Below are positions 50,133 through 58,901 of a stretch of 64,000 nt of DNA, in pieces. Location of the stretch: contig NZ_JASJOF010000009.1 in assembly GCF_030163795.1 (NCBI RefSeq), positions 1 through 64,000 of the forward strand, written 5' to 3'. How positions within the stretch are numbered: the first letter of the stretch is position 1; every line of letters begins with the position of its first letter. This DNA comes from Roseicyclus marinus (GTDB lineage: Bacteria > Pseudomonadota > Alphaproteobacteria > Rhodobacterales > Rhodobacteraceae). A program made the translations under genes and the position numbers. The notes below the pieces were generated by a model, which was not told the DNA's origin, did not search any database, and was given only the letters and a program-made list of their open reading frames with translations.

Positions 50133-51203
50133 TCATTCGCGCGCCTCCTTCGGGGCGACGGGCAGCGAGACGCGGAACACCGTGCGCCCCGGCACGCTGT
50201 CCACGGCGATCCAGCCGTCGTGATCGGCGACGATCTTGCTGACAAGGGCAAGGCCAAGCCCGGTTCCGTTCTCGCGGCCGGATACGAAGGGCTCGAACAG
50301 GTCTTCGGCAATGTCGGGCCGGATGCCCGGGCCATCGTCGATCACCTCGATCTGCAAAGGCACGGCACCCCCGGTGCCATCGCGCCGCCGTACCTTGAGC
50401 GAGGTTTCGTAGAAACTGCGCAGGCGGATCGTGCCCCCCGCGCGCCCGGCCTCGGCCGCATTCTTCAAAAGGTTCAGGAACACCTGCTGCAACTGGTCCG
50501 GATCGGCCCATGTCGGCGGCAGCGACGGGTCGTAATCATCCTCGATCGTCATGTGGGCGGCAAAGCCGATGGCCGCCGATTTGCGGGCGCGGTCGAGGAT
50601 GTCGTGGATGTTGACCGCGCGCCGGTCCGGCGGGCGGACATTGCCGAATTCCTCGACCTGTCCCAAAAGCTTGAGAATACGGCGCGTTTCCTCGACGATC
50701 AGGTCGGTCAGCTCGCGATCCTCGCCGCTTGCATTCATCGAAATGAGCTGCGCCGCGCCGGTGATACCCGCCAGCGGGTTCTTGATCTCATGCGCCAACA
50801 TCTCGGCCATGCCGATGGCGGATTTGGCCGCCGATTTCGACGACATCGACCGATCCATCCGCCCTGCGAGTTCGCGGCTTTCGAGCAGCACCAGCACATG
50901 GTCGGGCTTGTCGGCCAGCGGCGCGATCTGAACATCGCAAGATACCGGCTTGCGACTGCCCGTGCCGACATCGACGGAATTCACAAAAAGAGGGGCGCTG
51001 GCGCTGCGGACACGGGCAAAGGCCTCTTCCAGCGGCGCATCGACAAAGATCTTGTCCCAGACCGGGCTGCCATCCAGCGCCTTTCGCGAGGCGTTGAGAA
51101 ACAATTCGCCGGCGGGGTTCACGTCGCGGATGCGATCCTCGGCATCGCAGATCAGCGCGGGAATGGGCAGCGAGGCCCAAAGGCTGGTCGTCACCTGCGT
51201 CAT
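50133..51203 (-). CDS. ntrB: Nitrogen sensor kinase/phosphatase NtrB
   Basis: 356 residues, cytoplasmic. PAS domain (PIPALICDAEDRIRDVNPAGE), H box MLAHEIKNPLAGITGAAQLI, N box FLNLLKNAAEA, and G boxes DDGPGI and GTGLGLALVSKI. In enteric bacteria NtrB is controlled by PII and phosphorylates NtrC. Its start ATG at 51203 overlaps the dusB stop by four bases (ATGA), so it is translated together with dusB. Confidence 0.95.
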   Translation of the reverse strand: MTQVTTSLWASLPIPALICDAEDRIRDVNPAGELFLNASRKALDGSPVWDKIFVDAPLEEAFARVRSASAPLFVNSVDVGTGSRKPVSCDVQIAPLADKPDHVLVLLESRELAGRMDRSMSSKSAAKSAIGMAEMLAHEIKNPLAGITGAAQLISMNASGEDRELTDLIVEETRRILKLLGQVEEFGNVRPPDRRAVNIHDILDRARKSAAIGFAAHMTIEDDYDPSLPPTWADPDQLQQVFLNLLKNAAEAGRAGGTIRLRSFYETSLKVRRRDGTGGAVPLQIEVIDDGPGIRPDIAEDLFEPFVSGRENGTGLGLALVSKIVADHDGWIAVDSVPGRTVFRVSLPVAPKEARE

Positions 51204-52186
51204 GCCGCCACCCGTGTCATGGGCCGGTCGAGTGCATCGGCGAGATGCGCGATCACCTGTGCGGGATCCGTGGCCGTCAGCACAAGGCGGCGCAGGTCGG
51301 CCGGCGTGGCGGCCACATCCATGTACCAGCCCAGATGCTTGCGCGCGACGCGCAGGCCCAGATCGCGCCCGTAAAAGGACAGCATCGCCTCGTAATGGCC
51401 CGCGACCAGCGCGACCAGCGCGGCAGCTTCGGGCACATCGGGTGCGGATGTGCCGTAGAGCGCCGCCGCGATTTCGGCCAAGGCCCAAGGGCGCCCCTGT
51501 GCGCCCCGCCCAACCATCACGCCATCCGCGCCCGACAGGCGCAGCGCACGCGCGGCGCTTGCGGCATCGGTGATATCACCATTCGCGATGACGGGGATCG
51601 TCACGGCCTCCGTCACCGCGCGGATCGCCGCCCAATCGGCCCTGCCCTTGTAGAATTGGCACCGGGTGCGGCCATGGATCGTGATCATGTGCACGCCCGC
51701 CTCCTCGGCCCGGCGCGCAAGATCGGGGGCGTTGAGACAATCGCCATCCCAGCCCAGCCGGGTCTTGAGGGTCACGGGAACCTTGACCGCGCCCACCACA
51801 GCCTCGATCAGCCGTAGCGCGTGGTCGAGGTCGCGCATGAGCGCGGAGCCGGAATAGCCATTCGTCACCTTCTTGGCGGGGCATCCCATGTTGATGTCGA
51901 TGATCCGCGCGCCTTGGGCTTCGGCGATGCGGGCGGCCTCGGCCATCCAATGCGCCTCGCGGCCCGCGATTTGCACCGCAGTACGGCCAGCATCATAGCC
52001 CAACTCGGCGCGGGCACGGACCGACGGCTTGGCTTCCACCATCTCTTGGCTCGCGACCATCTCGGAAACGACGAGGCCCGCGCCAAAGGAGGCGACGAGA
52101 TCGCGAAACGGCCGGTCGGTGATGCCCGCCATCGGCGCCAGCAGGACCGGGGGCGAGAGCGGCATATCTGCCAGTGAAACAGTCAA
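51200..52186 (-). CDS. dusB: tRNA-dihydrouridine synthase DusB (NifR3)
   Basis: 328 residues. FMN-binding TIM barrel with APMAGITDRPFRDL, the catalytic Cys in NMGCPAKKVTNG, and TIHGRTRCQFYKG. The start is uncertain: TTG 52186 has AAGGA eight bases upstream, while a GTG at 52207 and the ATG at 52165 lack one. DusB reduces U in the tRNA D loop. As nifR3 it is the conserved first gene of the ntrBC operon in Rhodobacter; the coupling is by gene order, with no known functional link. Confidence 0.93.
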   Translation of the reverse strand: MTVSLADMPLSPPVLLAPMAGITDRPFRDLVASFGAGLVVSEMVASQEMVEAKPSVRARAELGYDAGRTAVQIAGREAHWMAEAARIAEAQGARIIDINMGCPAKKVTNGYSGSALMRDLDHALRLIEAVVGAVKVPVTLKTRLGWDGDCLNAPDLARRAEEAGVHMITIHGRTRCQFYKGRADWAAIRAVTEAVTIPVIANGDITDAASAARALRLSGADGVMVGRGAQGRPWALAEIAAALYGTSAPDVPEAAALVALVAGHYEAMLSFYGRDLGLRVARKHLGWYMDVAATPADLRRLVLTATDPAQVIAHLADALDRPMTRVAA

Positions 52187-52280
52187 GTGCCTATTCCTTG
52201 TGCGCACGCCCTGACGGCATAGGTCGGGGCGCAGGGGAGTTCAAAAGAAACAATCATGACAGCCAAGACCGCAAGGGAAG

Positions 52281-52318
52281 CCGCCCAGAAATCGGGCGGT
52301 ATGCACTTTTTTTGTGCA
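52281..52318. promoter_or_regulatory. Inverted repeats in the dusB-ispDF divergent region
   Basis: CCGCCC/GGGCGG (52281-52299) is followed by TGCAC-T7-GTGCA (52302-52318). Both lie between two divergent genes. They may form a weak terminator or an operator; neither reading is certain. Confidence 0.3.
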
Positions 52319-52367
52319 ATTATCGTGCCCCGTTGTGCGGTCCGCGTCCAGCGCCTATCACCGCCAC

Positions 52368-53531
52368 ATGACCCAAGAACCGCATACTGACCATCCACGG
52401 ATCGCCGCGCTGATCGTCGCAGCGGGCCGGGGCTTGCGTGCAGGCGGCGGGCTGGCCAAGCAATGGCGCGCCCTTGCGGGCAAGACCGTCGCGCAATGGA
52501 CGGTCGATGCCTTCGACACGCATCCGGCCGTCGGGCAGATCGTTCTGGTCGTGGCCGATGACGCCCCGCCCGATGCCCTGCCCATGGCGCAGACGACGCC
52601 CCTGCGCAGCGTGACCGGTGGCGCGACACGGGCGGCCTCGGTCGCGGCTGGGCTGCAGGCGCTGGACGGTCTGGCCGATCTGGTTCTGATCCATGACGTG
52701 GCCCGTCCCGGCGTCCCCGCCGCTGTGATCGACGCGGTCATCGCGGCCCTTGACGATCATCCGGGTGCGGCGCCCGCGCTGGCGGTGACGGATGCGCTCT
52801 GGCGCGGGGACGGCCTGGTCGAGGGGACACTGGCCCGCGACGGGCTGTGGCGGGCACAGACGCCGCAGGGCTTTCACCTCTCCGCGATCCTTGCCGCCCA
52901 TGAAACCTTTGCTGGCGATCCGACCGATGACGTGCAGGTCGCGCGCGCCGCGGGGATGGAGGTTGCCATCGTCCCCGGACACGAGGACAACCTCAAGATC
53001 ACCACACCGGGCGATTTCGCCCGCGCCGCCCAAATTCTGGAGAAGACGCAAATGGATATCCGCACCGGCAACGGCTTCGACGTGCATCGGTTCGGGCCCG
53101 GGGATCACGTCATGCTGTGCGGCGTGGCCGTTCCGCATGATCGCGGCCTTCAGGGACATTCGGATGCCGATGTGGGGCTGCACACCCTGACCGACGCGAT
53201 CTATGGCGCGCTGGCCGAGGGCGATATCGGCACGCATTTCCCGCCCAGCGACCCGCAATGGAAGGGTGCAGAAAGCCATATTTTCCTGACCCATGCGGTC
53301 GAACGGGTCGCAGCGCGCGGGTTTGCCATCACCCATGCCGATGTCACGCTGATCTGCGAAAGACCCAAGATCGGGCCACAGGCCGCCACGATGCGGGCGC
53401 GTCTGGCCGAATTGCTGCGGATCGAGGTGGGGCGCATCTCGGTCAAGGCAACGACGACGGAGCGTCTGGGCTTTACCGGGCGCGAGGAAGGGATCGCGGC
53501 TTTGGCCACCGTGACGCTGGTGAAGACATGA
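52368..53531 (+). CDS. ispDF: Bifunctional IspD-IspF (MEP pathway)
   Basis: 387 residues. The N-terminal IspD part (~1-220) has the CTP-binding [20 protein letters not shown] and IHDVARPGV; the C-terminal IspF part (~227-387) has [25 protein letters not shown] and the [14 protein letters not shown] end. It makes CDP-methylerythritol and later MEcPP in isoprenoid synthesis, two non-consecutive steps. The fusion is common in alphaproteobacteria. It overlaps pgpA by four bases. Confidence 0.97.
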   Translation: MTQEPHTDHPRIAALIVAAGRGLRAGGGLAKQWRALAGKTVAQWTVDAFDTHPAVGQIVLVVADDAPPDALPMAQTTPLRSVTGGATRAASVAAGLQALDGLADLVLIHDVARPGVPAAVIDAVIAALDDHPGAAPALAVTDALWRGDGLVEGTLARDGLWRAQTPQGFHLSAILAAHETFAGDPTDDVQVARAAGMEVAIVPGHEDNLKITTPGDFARAAQILEKTQMDIRTGNGFDVHRFGPGDHVMLCGVAVPHDRGLQGHSDADVGLHTLTDAIYGALAEGDIGTHFPPSDPQWKGAESHIFLTHAVERVAARGFAITHADVTLICERPKIGPQAATMRARLAELLRIEVGRISVKATTTERLGFTGREEGIAALATVTLVKT

Positions 53532-54022
53532 TCCGGGCGATCTGCACCTTGGGGCCTGTCGGCCACCTGCGCCCCGCGCCCGGCACTTGGGGCAGCGCGG
53601 CGGCGGTCCTGCTGGCCTGGGGCCTGCATGTCACGGGCGGGTTCTGGCTTTTGCTGGTGGCCACTTTGGGCGTGACCGCTCTGGGTTGGTGGGCCGTCGG
53701 CGTGGCGACGCGGGGCAGCGCGGACAAGGATCCGTCCGAAATCGTCATCGACGAGGTGGCGGGCCAGTGGATCGCGCTTTGGCCCGTCTCGCTTGGCGCG
53801 CAAATGGCAGGGGCGGAGTTCTGGGCGCTTTGGCCCGGCGTTCTGACGGCCTTTCTGGCCTTCCGCGCCTTCGACATCCTCAAACCGGGCCCCGTCGGCT
53901 GGGCCGACCGGCAGGAGGGGGCGATGGGGGTCATGGCCGATGACGTGATCGCAGGCTGGATGGCGGCGCTGGTCGTCGCGGTTCTGGCCTTTCTGGCGCA
54001 TCTGCCGCGGGTCTTGGCATGA
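53528..54022 (+). CDS. pgpA: Phosphatidylglycerophosphatase A
   Basis: 164 residues with about four membrane helices. The conserved N-terminal [15 protein letters not shown], the acidic [15 protein letters not shown] metal site and [17 protein letters not shown] are the PgpA signatures. It dephosphorylates PG-phosphate to phosphatidylglycerol in the inner membrane. It is in a tight operon: ATG overlaps the ispDF stop, and its own stop overlaps the next start. Confidence 0.94.
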   Translation: MIRAICTLGPVGHLRPAPGTWGSAAAVLLAWGLHVTGGFWLLLVATLGVTALGWWAVGVATRGSADKDPSEIVIDEVAGQWIALWPVSLGAQMAGAEFWALWPGVLTAFLAFRAFDILKPGPVGWADRQEGAMGVMADDVIAGWMAALVVAVLAFLAHLPRVLA

Positions 54023-54498
54023 CGGCCGCCGATGTGTTGGAGGCCCTGCGGCGGCGAGGCTGGATGCTTGCCACCGCCGAAAGCTGCACGGGCGGCATGA
54101 TCGCTGCCGCGCTGACCGATGTGGCCGGATCCTCGGACGTGTTCGAACGGGGTTTTGTCACCTATTCCAACGCCTCCAAGATCGAGCTTTTGGGTGTGCT
54201 TGCCGAAACGCTGGCGTCCCATGGCGCAGTCTCAGAGGCCGTGGCAGCCGAGATGGCGCAAGGCGCACTGAACCGATCAAAGGCCCAGATCGCGGTTTCG
54301 GTCACCGGCATCGCGGGCCCCGGCGGATCCGAACACAAGCCCGAGGGGCGAGTGTGTTTCGGCCTCGCCTCCGGGCACAAGGTTCTGACCGAGACGCGCG
54401 ATTTCGGAGCGATCGGCCGCGCCGAGGTGCGGGCGTCTTCCACGCGCCACGCGTTGACCATGGTCTTGAGCGCGAGTTTCGAGGCAGCAGGACGCTAA
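54019..54498 (+). CDS. pncC: CinA C-terminal family nicotinamide-nucleotide amidase
   Basis: 159 residues, only the C-terminal CinA domain: [36 protein letters not shown] and VTGIAGPGG. The E. coli homologue PncC deamidates NMN in pyridine nucleotide recycling. The CinA N-terminal domain is absent, as in E. coli PncC. It overlaps pgpA by four bases. Confidence 0.9.
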   Translation: MTAADVLEALRRRGWMLATAESCTGGMIAAALTDVAGSSDVFERGFVTYSNASKIELLGVLAETLASHGAVSEAVAAEMAQGALNRSKAQIAVSVTGIAGPGGSEHKPEGRVCFGLASGHKVLTETRDFGAIGRAEVRASSTRHALTMVLSASFEAAGR

Positions 54499-54594
54499 GG
54501 ACCTCCACCTTTGACAGGCTGCGATGGGCGGCATACCTTGCCCGCCAGTTCGAGACATGGCCAGAAACACCGGCCGAAAACCGACAGGATGCGG

Positions 54595-55041
54595 ATGAGC
54601 GAGTTACCCGAGTATTATTTCCGTATCCGGGAAAACGGCGCGGCGGTGTTCCGCGTGTCGACCGAGAACCGCCAAAGGCGTCTCGAGATGGAAGAGATCG
54701 CCGTCGTCAACATCCGCAACGGCAACATCCGCCCGCATGGCGATACCGTTCTGACGGCCGAGCAAATGCAGCTCATCGAGGATTGGATGGAGGAACGCCG
54801 CGCCGTTCTGGCCGAGCGTGACATCGACGATATCCACCGCGCCATCGACTACCTGAACCTGACGACCCACTGGGTCCAGAGCCGCGCGTCGGATGCCGAA
54901 CTGGACGATGTGACCGACCGGCTTTTGCTGGCGATGCATGACCTGCGCTCCGTTCTGGTGCGCAAAAAGGCCGACCGGATTCTCGCGGTCCCGCCCGGCC
55001 CTGCCCCCGAGGCGCCCGTGCAGCACGACAGCGGGGCCTGA
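54595..55041 (+). CDS. Conserved-looking protein of unknown function
   Basis: 148 residues from ATG 54595 (AGGA six bases upstream). It starts MSELPEYYFRIRENGAAVFR, is rich in Arg and Glu, predicted cytoplasmic and mainly helical after residue 50 (EQMQLIEDWMEERRAVLAE), and has a Pro-rich tail. I do not recognise the family. Codon use is typical of neighbouring genes. It sits 97 bases after pncC and 59 before a tetR-type gene. Confidence 0.75.
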   Translation: MSELPEYYFRIRENGAAVFRVSTENRQRRLEMEEIAVVNIRNGNIRPHGDTVLTAEQMQLIEDWMEERRAVLAERDIDDIHRAIDYLNLTTHWVQSRASDAELDDVTDRLLLAMHDLRSVLVRKKADRILAVPPGPAPEAPVQHDSGA

Positions 55042-55099
55042 CCCCGCGCAATCGAGCCAATCATCCCGACGAAACCCCGACAGGGCGGGACAAGGAACC

Positions 55100-55639
55100 A
55101 TGACAAGTCTGAACAGATCCGACCTGATTGTGGCCATGGCGGCCCATGTGCGTGGCACTGGCCTTGCCGGGGCAAGCCTGAGGCCGTTGGCGCGGGCGGC
55201 GGGCACATCGGACCGGATGCTGATCTATCATTTCGGCAGCAAGGCGGCGCTGATGGCCGAATTGCTGGACCACCTCGCCGCCGAGATGCTGTCGGCCATG
55301 AGCGCGGCGCTGCCAAACACGCGCGCCGCGACCGAGGCCGCCTGCGCCGCCGAGGTGGTGGCGCTCTTGAGCACGCCGACCTTCCGGCCCTATCTGCGGG
55401 TCTGGCTCGACATCCTGTCGGAGGCGGGTCGGGGCGAGGCCGATCCTGCGGCGGCGGCGCGACGCATTCTCGGCGGGCAGGTCGACTGGATTGCCGCGCG
55501 CCTGCCCGAAGGAACGCCCAAGCCGCGCCAACGTGCGGCCGAAATGCTGACGCTGATCCAAGGCGCGCTGGTGCTGGAAATCGGCGGCATGGGCCTTGCG
55601 GCCCAGAATGCCATCGCCCGGGCCTATGCCAAGGGCTGA
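55100..55639 (+). CDS. TetR family transcriptional regulator
   Basis: 179 residues. The N-terminal HTH includes LARAAGTSDRMLIYHFGSKAALMAEL, the YHFGSK recognition helix being a TetR hallmark. The C-terminal ligand domain is divergent. The ligand is unknown. The start ATG at 55100 follows AAGGA. Its stop overlaps the convergent DUF6314-like gene by 16 bases. Confidence 0.88.
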   Translation: MTSLNRSDLIVAMAAHVRGTGLAGASLRPLARAAGTSDRMLIYHFGSKAALMAELLDHLAAEMLSAMSAALPNTRAATEAACAAEVVALLSTPTFRPYLRVWLDILSEAGRGEADPAAAARRILGGQVDWIAARLPEGTPKPRQRAAEMLTLIQGALVLEIGGMGLAAQNAIARAYAKG

Positions 55640-56034
55640 AACCGGCTGAAGATGCGGGCATTCTTTCGCGGGCCGGTGACACGCCATTCCTGTGTCCAAT
55701 CAGGCCAGCTGCCGAATTCATACGTGACATCATATGTGTCGGGGTCGCACAGGTGACGGTCGGTCAAGCCTTGGGCCGAGAGTCTGTGGAATGGCCGGCC
55801 ATCTTCGAAAAACACCACAAGATCCGCACCGTCTTGCCGCCAGAGATAGACCCGGGTGGCCTGCATCGCAGGGGCACTGCCAAAGCTCAGAACGCCTGCC
55901 TCTTCCTGCCGCAGGCCGTCATCGTCGGGCCGCCAAAGGCACGTGCCCTCGAGCGTGCCGGTCTGGCCGGTGCGAAAATCCTCGATCCGGCGCGTCAGCC
56001 GCCAACGCCCCGACAGATCCGACAGGACAATCAT
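55624..56034 (-). CDS. DUF6314-like protein
   Basis: 136 residues. LSGRWRLTRRIEDFRTGQTG, RVYLWRQDGADLVVFFEDGRPFHRL, LCDPDTYDVTYEF and VTGPRKNARIFSRF match the pattern of small lipocalin-like DUF6314 proteins. Role unknown. ATG 56034 overlaps the stop of the upstream gene (56031-56034). Convergent with the tetR-type gene. Confidence 0.65.
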   Translation of the reverse strand: MIVLSDLSGRWRLTRRIEDFRTGQTGTLEGTCLWRPDDDGLRQEEAGVLSFGSAPAMQATRVYLWRQDGADLVVFFEDGRPFHRLSAQGLTDRHLCDPDTYDVTYEFGSWPDWTQEWRVTGPRKNARIFSRFQPLA

Positions 56035-56396
56035 CGCGGCACAAGTCGACCTGTGACCGCGTTCCCGAACCCATCGGTGAAGGTGATGCCCCCGCTGCCG
56101 TCCAACGCGACGGCATAGCATTCCCAATCCATCATGGGGTTCCAGCGCAGGCAACGCGCGCCATCCTCGACGCGCCATTCGCCAAGGCTGGTCACGCCAC
56201 TCGGCCCTTCGAGGCTGCGTAGGACAAGACGGCCGCTGGCGACATGGCGTTCCCAAGCCGCGCCGACGTAGATGATGTCATGACCGACAAGGATCGCAGC
56301 AAGATCGGGCGCCTCCCCGGACTGGCCGGCCGATGGTCCCGGGGCAAGCCCCGCCATGACCGCAAAAGCCCGCGTCCATTTGGTTGCCCTGCTCAT
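56031..56396 (-). CDS. Small exported protein of unknown function
   Basis: 121 residues. A probable signal peptide (MSRATKWTRAFAVMAGLAPG) precedes a compact domain with two Cys (GARCLRWN and WECYAVAL) and several Gly/Trp positions (ILVGHDIIYVGAAWERH). No family was recognised. It overlaps the DUF6314-like gene by four bases and diverges from purB 66 bases away. Confidence 0.65.
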   Translation of the reverse strand: MSRATKWTRAFAVMAGLAPGPSAGQSGEAPDLAAILVGHDIIYVGAAWERHVASGRLVLRSLEGPSGVTSLGEWRVEDGARCLRWNPMMDWECYAVALDGSGGITFTDGFGNAVTGRLVPR

Positions 56397-56461
56397 CTTG
56401 TCCCTTTGCCTCCCTGCCCCTATGAGAACGCCAACCCCGACCCGAACGCAAGGCCCAGCCC

Positions 56462-57769
56462 ATGATCCCCCGTTATTCCCGCCCCGAGATGGTCGCCCTT
56501 TGGGAACCCGCCACCAAGTTCCGCATCTGGTTCGAGATCGAGGCCCATGCCTGCGACGCGATGGCCGATCTGGGCGTGATCCCCAAGGAAAACGCGGCAG
56601 CGGTCTGGAAAGCCAGGGATGTGGAATTCGACGTGGCGCGCATCGACGAGATCGAAGCGGTTACGAAACATGACGTGATCGCCTTTCTCACCCATCTGGC
56701 CGAGATCGTTGGCGCGGACGAGGCGCGGTTCGTTCATCAGGGCATGACGTCTTCGGACGTGCTCGACACCACCTTCAACATCCAGCTGATGCGCGCCGCT
56801 GATCTCCTTCTGGCGGATATGGACGCGCTTCTGGCGGCTCTCAAGCGCCGCGCGATGGAACACAAGATGACGGTGCGGATCGGGCGCAGCCACGGCATCC
56901 ACGCCGAGCCCGTCACCATGGGCCTGACCTTCGCCCGGTTCTACGCCGAGATGGAGCGTAACCGGAACCGTCTGGAAAAGGCCCGCTGGGAGATCGCCAC
57001 CGGCGCGATTTCCGGCGCGGTCGGCACATTCGCCAATATCGATCCTCGGGTCGAGGAACATGTCTGCGCGAAACTGGGCCTGCGCCCCGAGCCGATTTCG
57101 ACGCAGGTCATCCCGCGCGACCGCCACGCGATGTTCTTTGCCACGCTGGGGGTCATCGCAAGCTCGATCGAGAATATCGCCATCGAAATCCGCCACATGC
57201 AGCGGACTGAAGTCCTTGAAGCGGAGGAGTTTTTCTCCAAAGGGCAAAAGGGCAGCTCCGCCATGCCCCACAAGCGCAACCCGGTCCTGACCGAGAACCT
57301 GACAGGTCTGGCCCGCATGGTGCGCGCGGCCGTGGTGCCCGCGATGGAAAACGTCGCGCTCTGGCACGAGCGCGATATCAGCCATTCCTCGGTCGAGCGG
57401 ATGATCGGGCCCGATGCCACGATCACGCTCGACTTCGCGCTGGCGCGTCTGACCGGCGTGATCGACAAGCTGGTGATCTATCCCGACAACATGATCGCCA
57501 ACATGAACAAGTTCCGCGGCCTCGTGCATTCGCAGCGCGTGCTTCTGGCGCTGACGCAGGCGGGCGTGAGCCGCGAGGATGCCTACAGGCTGGTGCAGCG
57601 CAACGCGATGAAGGTCTGGGAAGAAGGCCGCGATTTCCGCGAGGAATTGCTGGCCGATGCGGACGTCACCGCCGCCCTCAGCCCCGCGCAGATCGAGGAG
57701 AAATTCGATCTGGGCTATCATACCAAGCATGTCGATACGATCTTTGCCCGTGTTTTTGGCGAAAGCTGA
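56462..57769 (+). CDS. purB: Adenylosuccinate lyase
   Basis: 435 residues, full length. Signature GSSAMPHKRNPVLTENL with the flexible catalytic loop, the His in TSSDVLDTTFN and GRSHGIHAEPVTMG. It removes fumarate from SAICAR and adenylosuccinate in purine synthesis. It belongs to the shorter, thermophile/Gram-positive-like PurB subgroup by its length and its start MIPRYSRPEM. Confidence 0.97.
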   Translation: MIPRYSRPEMVALWEPATKFRIWFEIEAHACDAMADLGVIPKENAAAVWKARDVEFDVARIDEIEAVTKHDVIAFLTHLAEIVGADEARFVHQGMTSSDVLDTTFNIQLMRAADLLLADMDALLAALKRRAMEHKMTVRIGRSHGIHAEPVTMGLTFARFYAEMERNRNRLEKARWEIATGAISGAVGTFANIDPRVEEHVCAKLGLRPEPISTQVIPRDRHAMFFATLGVIASSIENIAIEIRHMQRTEVLEAEEFFSKGQKGSSAMPHKRNPVLTENLTGLARMVRAAVVPAMENVALWHERDISHSSVERMIGPDATITLDFALARLTGVIDKLVIYPDNMIANMNKFRGLVHSQRVLLALTQAGVSREDAYRLVQRNAMKVWEEGRDFREELLADADVTAALSPAQIEEKFDLGYHTKHVDTIFARVFGES

Positions 57770-57807
57770 GGACGCGCGCAGGCGCATTTGCCCGTGATTT
57801 CAGCAAG

Positions 57808-57850
57808 AAAGGCAATGATACGTGTCGGTTGACGCAAGATCGTTGCCTTT
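57808..57850 (+). terminator. Imperfect hairpin after purB
   Basis: AAAGGCAATGAT (57808-57819) pairs with ATCGTTGCCTTT (57839-57850), one G-U pair, 19-base loop. It could terminate purB or regulate the small gene that follows. Confidence 0.4.
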
Positions 57851-57916
57851 CTGTGGTCCCGTGCTACCCTTTCATCTGCAATAGACGACCAGACCGCAGC
57901 TGAACGAGGAGACGCG

Positions 57917-58084
57917 ATGATGCGCATCAAGACCTTTCTGGCCGCTTTCGTCCTGACCGCCCTGCCCGGCTTTGCCTATGCAGAATGTTCGTGGGGCCGG
58001 GCGCATGAGGTGACCATGAGCTGTGCGGACGGCACGACATGGGATGCTGCGTCGCAATCTTGCGTCACCACCGCGACCAGCTGA
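57917..58084 (+). CDS. Tiny secreted protein with a C-x2-G-x2-WD-x5-C module
   Basis: 55 residues from ATG 57917 (GAGGAG upstream; a second ATG follows at once). Signal peptide MMRIKTFLAAFVLTALPGFAYA, then a Cys-rich mature peptide with CADGTTWDAASQSC near the end. The spacing C-x2-G-x2-W-D-x5-C matches half of a peritrophin-A chitin-binding motif. Short proteins like this occur in other Rhodobacterales, by memory. It has its own strong terminator. Confidence 0.75.
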   Translation: MMRIKTFLAAFVLTALPGFAYAECSWGRAHEVTMSCADGTTWDAASQSCVTTATS

Positions 58085-58114
58085 ACCAAGCCGCCAGACC
58101 AAGACTGTACCACG

Positions 58115-58149
58115 CCGCGCGCGACCGGACCGGGTCGCGCGCGGTTTTT
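58115..58149 (+). terminator. Strong rho-independent terminator
   Basis: CCGCGCGCGACC (58115-58126) and GGTCGCGCGCGG (58133-58144) form a perfect 12-bp stem with a 6-base loop, then TTTTT (58145-58149). Confidence 0.88.
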
Positions 58150-58236
58150 CGTTTGATGTCATGGAGATGTCACTTGCCCTGCGCCGCGATCATCCCACGT
58201 TCTTGCAACATCCAAACGGGGAAAAAGGGCAGCACC

Positions 58237-58791
58237 ATGATCCTGCGCGCATCCGTTTTCTGCCTTGTCCTGTCGCTGGTTCCAAGCGGGCTGCGGGCTG
58301 TCGGACCGGAGGAGGAGAGCCCCCCGACGCCCACGCCCACGACGACGATCTGCCCCGAGGGACAGGTCTGGGACGTGGACGAGGCCGCCTGCCTTCCCAT
58401 CATCGAAAGCGGGTTGATCCGCGACCCGGCGGCGTTGGTCGCAACGGCGCGCGAACTGGCTTATGCGGGGCGGCACGGCGATGCCTTGGCGCTTTTGGCG
58501 CGCGCGCCGGACCCCGCGGATACGATGGTGCTGACATATATCGGGTATTCCACCCGCAGCCTCGGCTACATGTCGCGTGGGCTGGCGTTCTACGATCGGG
58601 CATTGGCCGCCGATCCCGACAACCTATTGGCGCGCTCCTACCTTGGCATGGCCTACCTGATCCTCGGATCGCCAGACCGCGCGGAGGGGCAGTTGGCGGA
58701 AATCCGGGCGCGGGGTGGCGACGGCAGCTGGCCGGAACGGGCGCTGGCAGAGGCCATTGCCGGGGGTACGGCTGAAGGCTTCCACTACTGA
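58237..58791 (+). CDS. Secreted TPR-like protein with the same Cys module
   Basis: 184 residues from ATG 58237. Signal peptide MILRASVFCLVLSLVPSGLRA, a Pro/Thr linker, then CPEGQVWDVDEAAC with the same C-x2-G-x2-WD-x5-C spacing as the adjacent tiny protein, followed by TPR-like helices (ARELAYAGRHGDALALLARA, LAFYDRALAADPDNLLARSY). Probably a periplasmic or outer-membrane-associated binding protein. Function unknown; separated from the tiny gene by a terminator, so expressed separately. Confidence 0.78.
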   Translation: MILRASVFCLVLSLVPSGLRAVGPEEESPPTPTPTTTICPEGQVWDVDEAACLPIIESGLIRDPAALVATARELAYAGRHGDALALLARAPDPADTMVLTYIGYSTRSLGYMSRGLAFYDRALAADPDNLLARSYLGMAYLILGSPDRAEGQLAEIRARGGDGSWPERALAEAIAGGTAEGFHY

Positions 58792-58837
58792 GCCAATTCT
58801 AAACAAATCCTTGGCTTTTGCCGCCCTTGTGTAAGCA

Positions 58838-58851
58838 AGGGGTTAACCCCT
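58838..58851. promoter_or_regulatory. Perfect 14-bp palindrome upstream of fliG
   Basis: AGGGGTTAACCCCT at 58838-58851, centred about 57 bases before the fliG start. It contains a TTAA core but not the TTAA-N7-TTAA CtrA arrangement. Confidence 0.45.
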
Positions 58852-58901
58852 GCCCCACAAGATCATCATCGGGTGAGCTTTGGAAACGGGATGGGTGGGT
58901 C

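Noticed and set aside
58832-58846. CtrA box upstream of fliG
   Set aside because: GTAA and TTAA are separated by 8 rather than 7 bases and the first half is imperfect.
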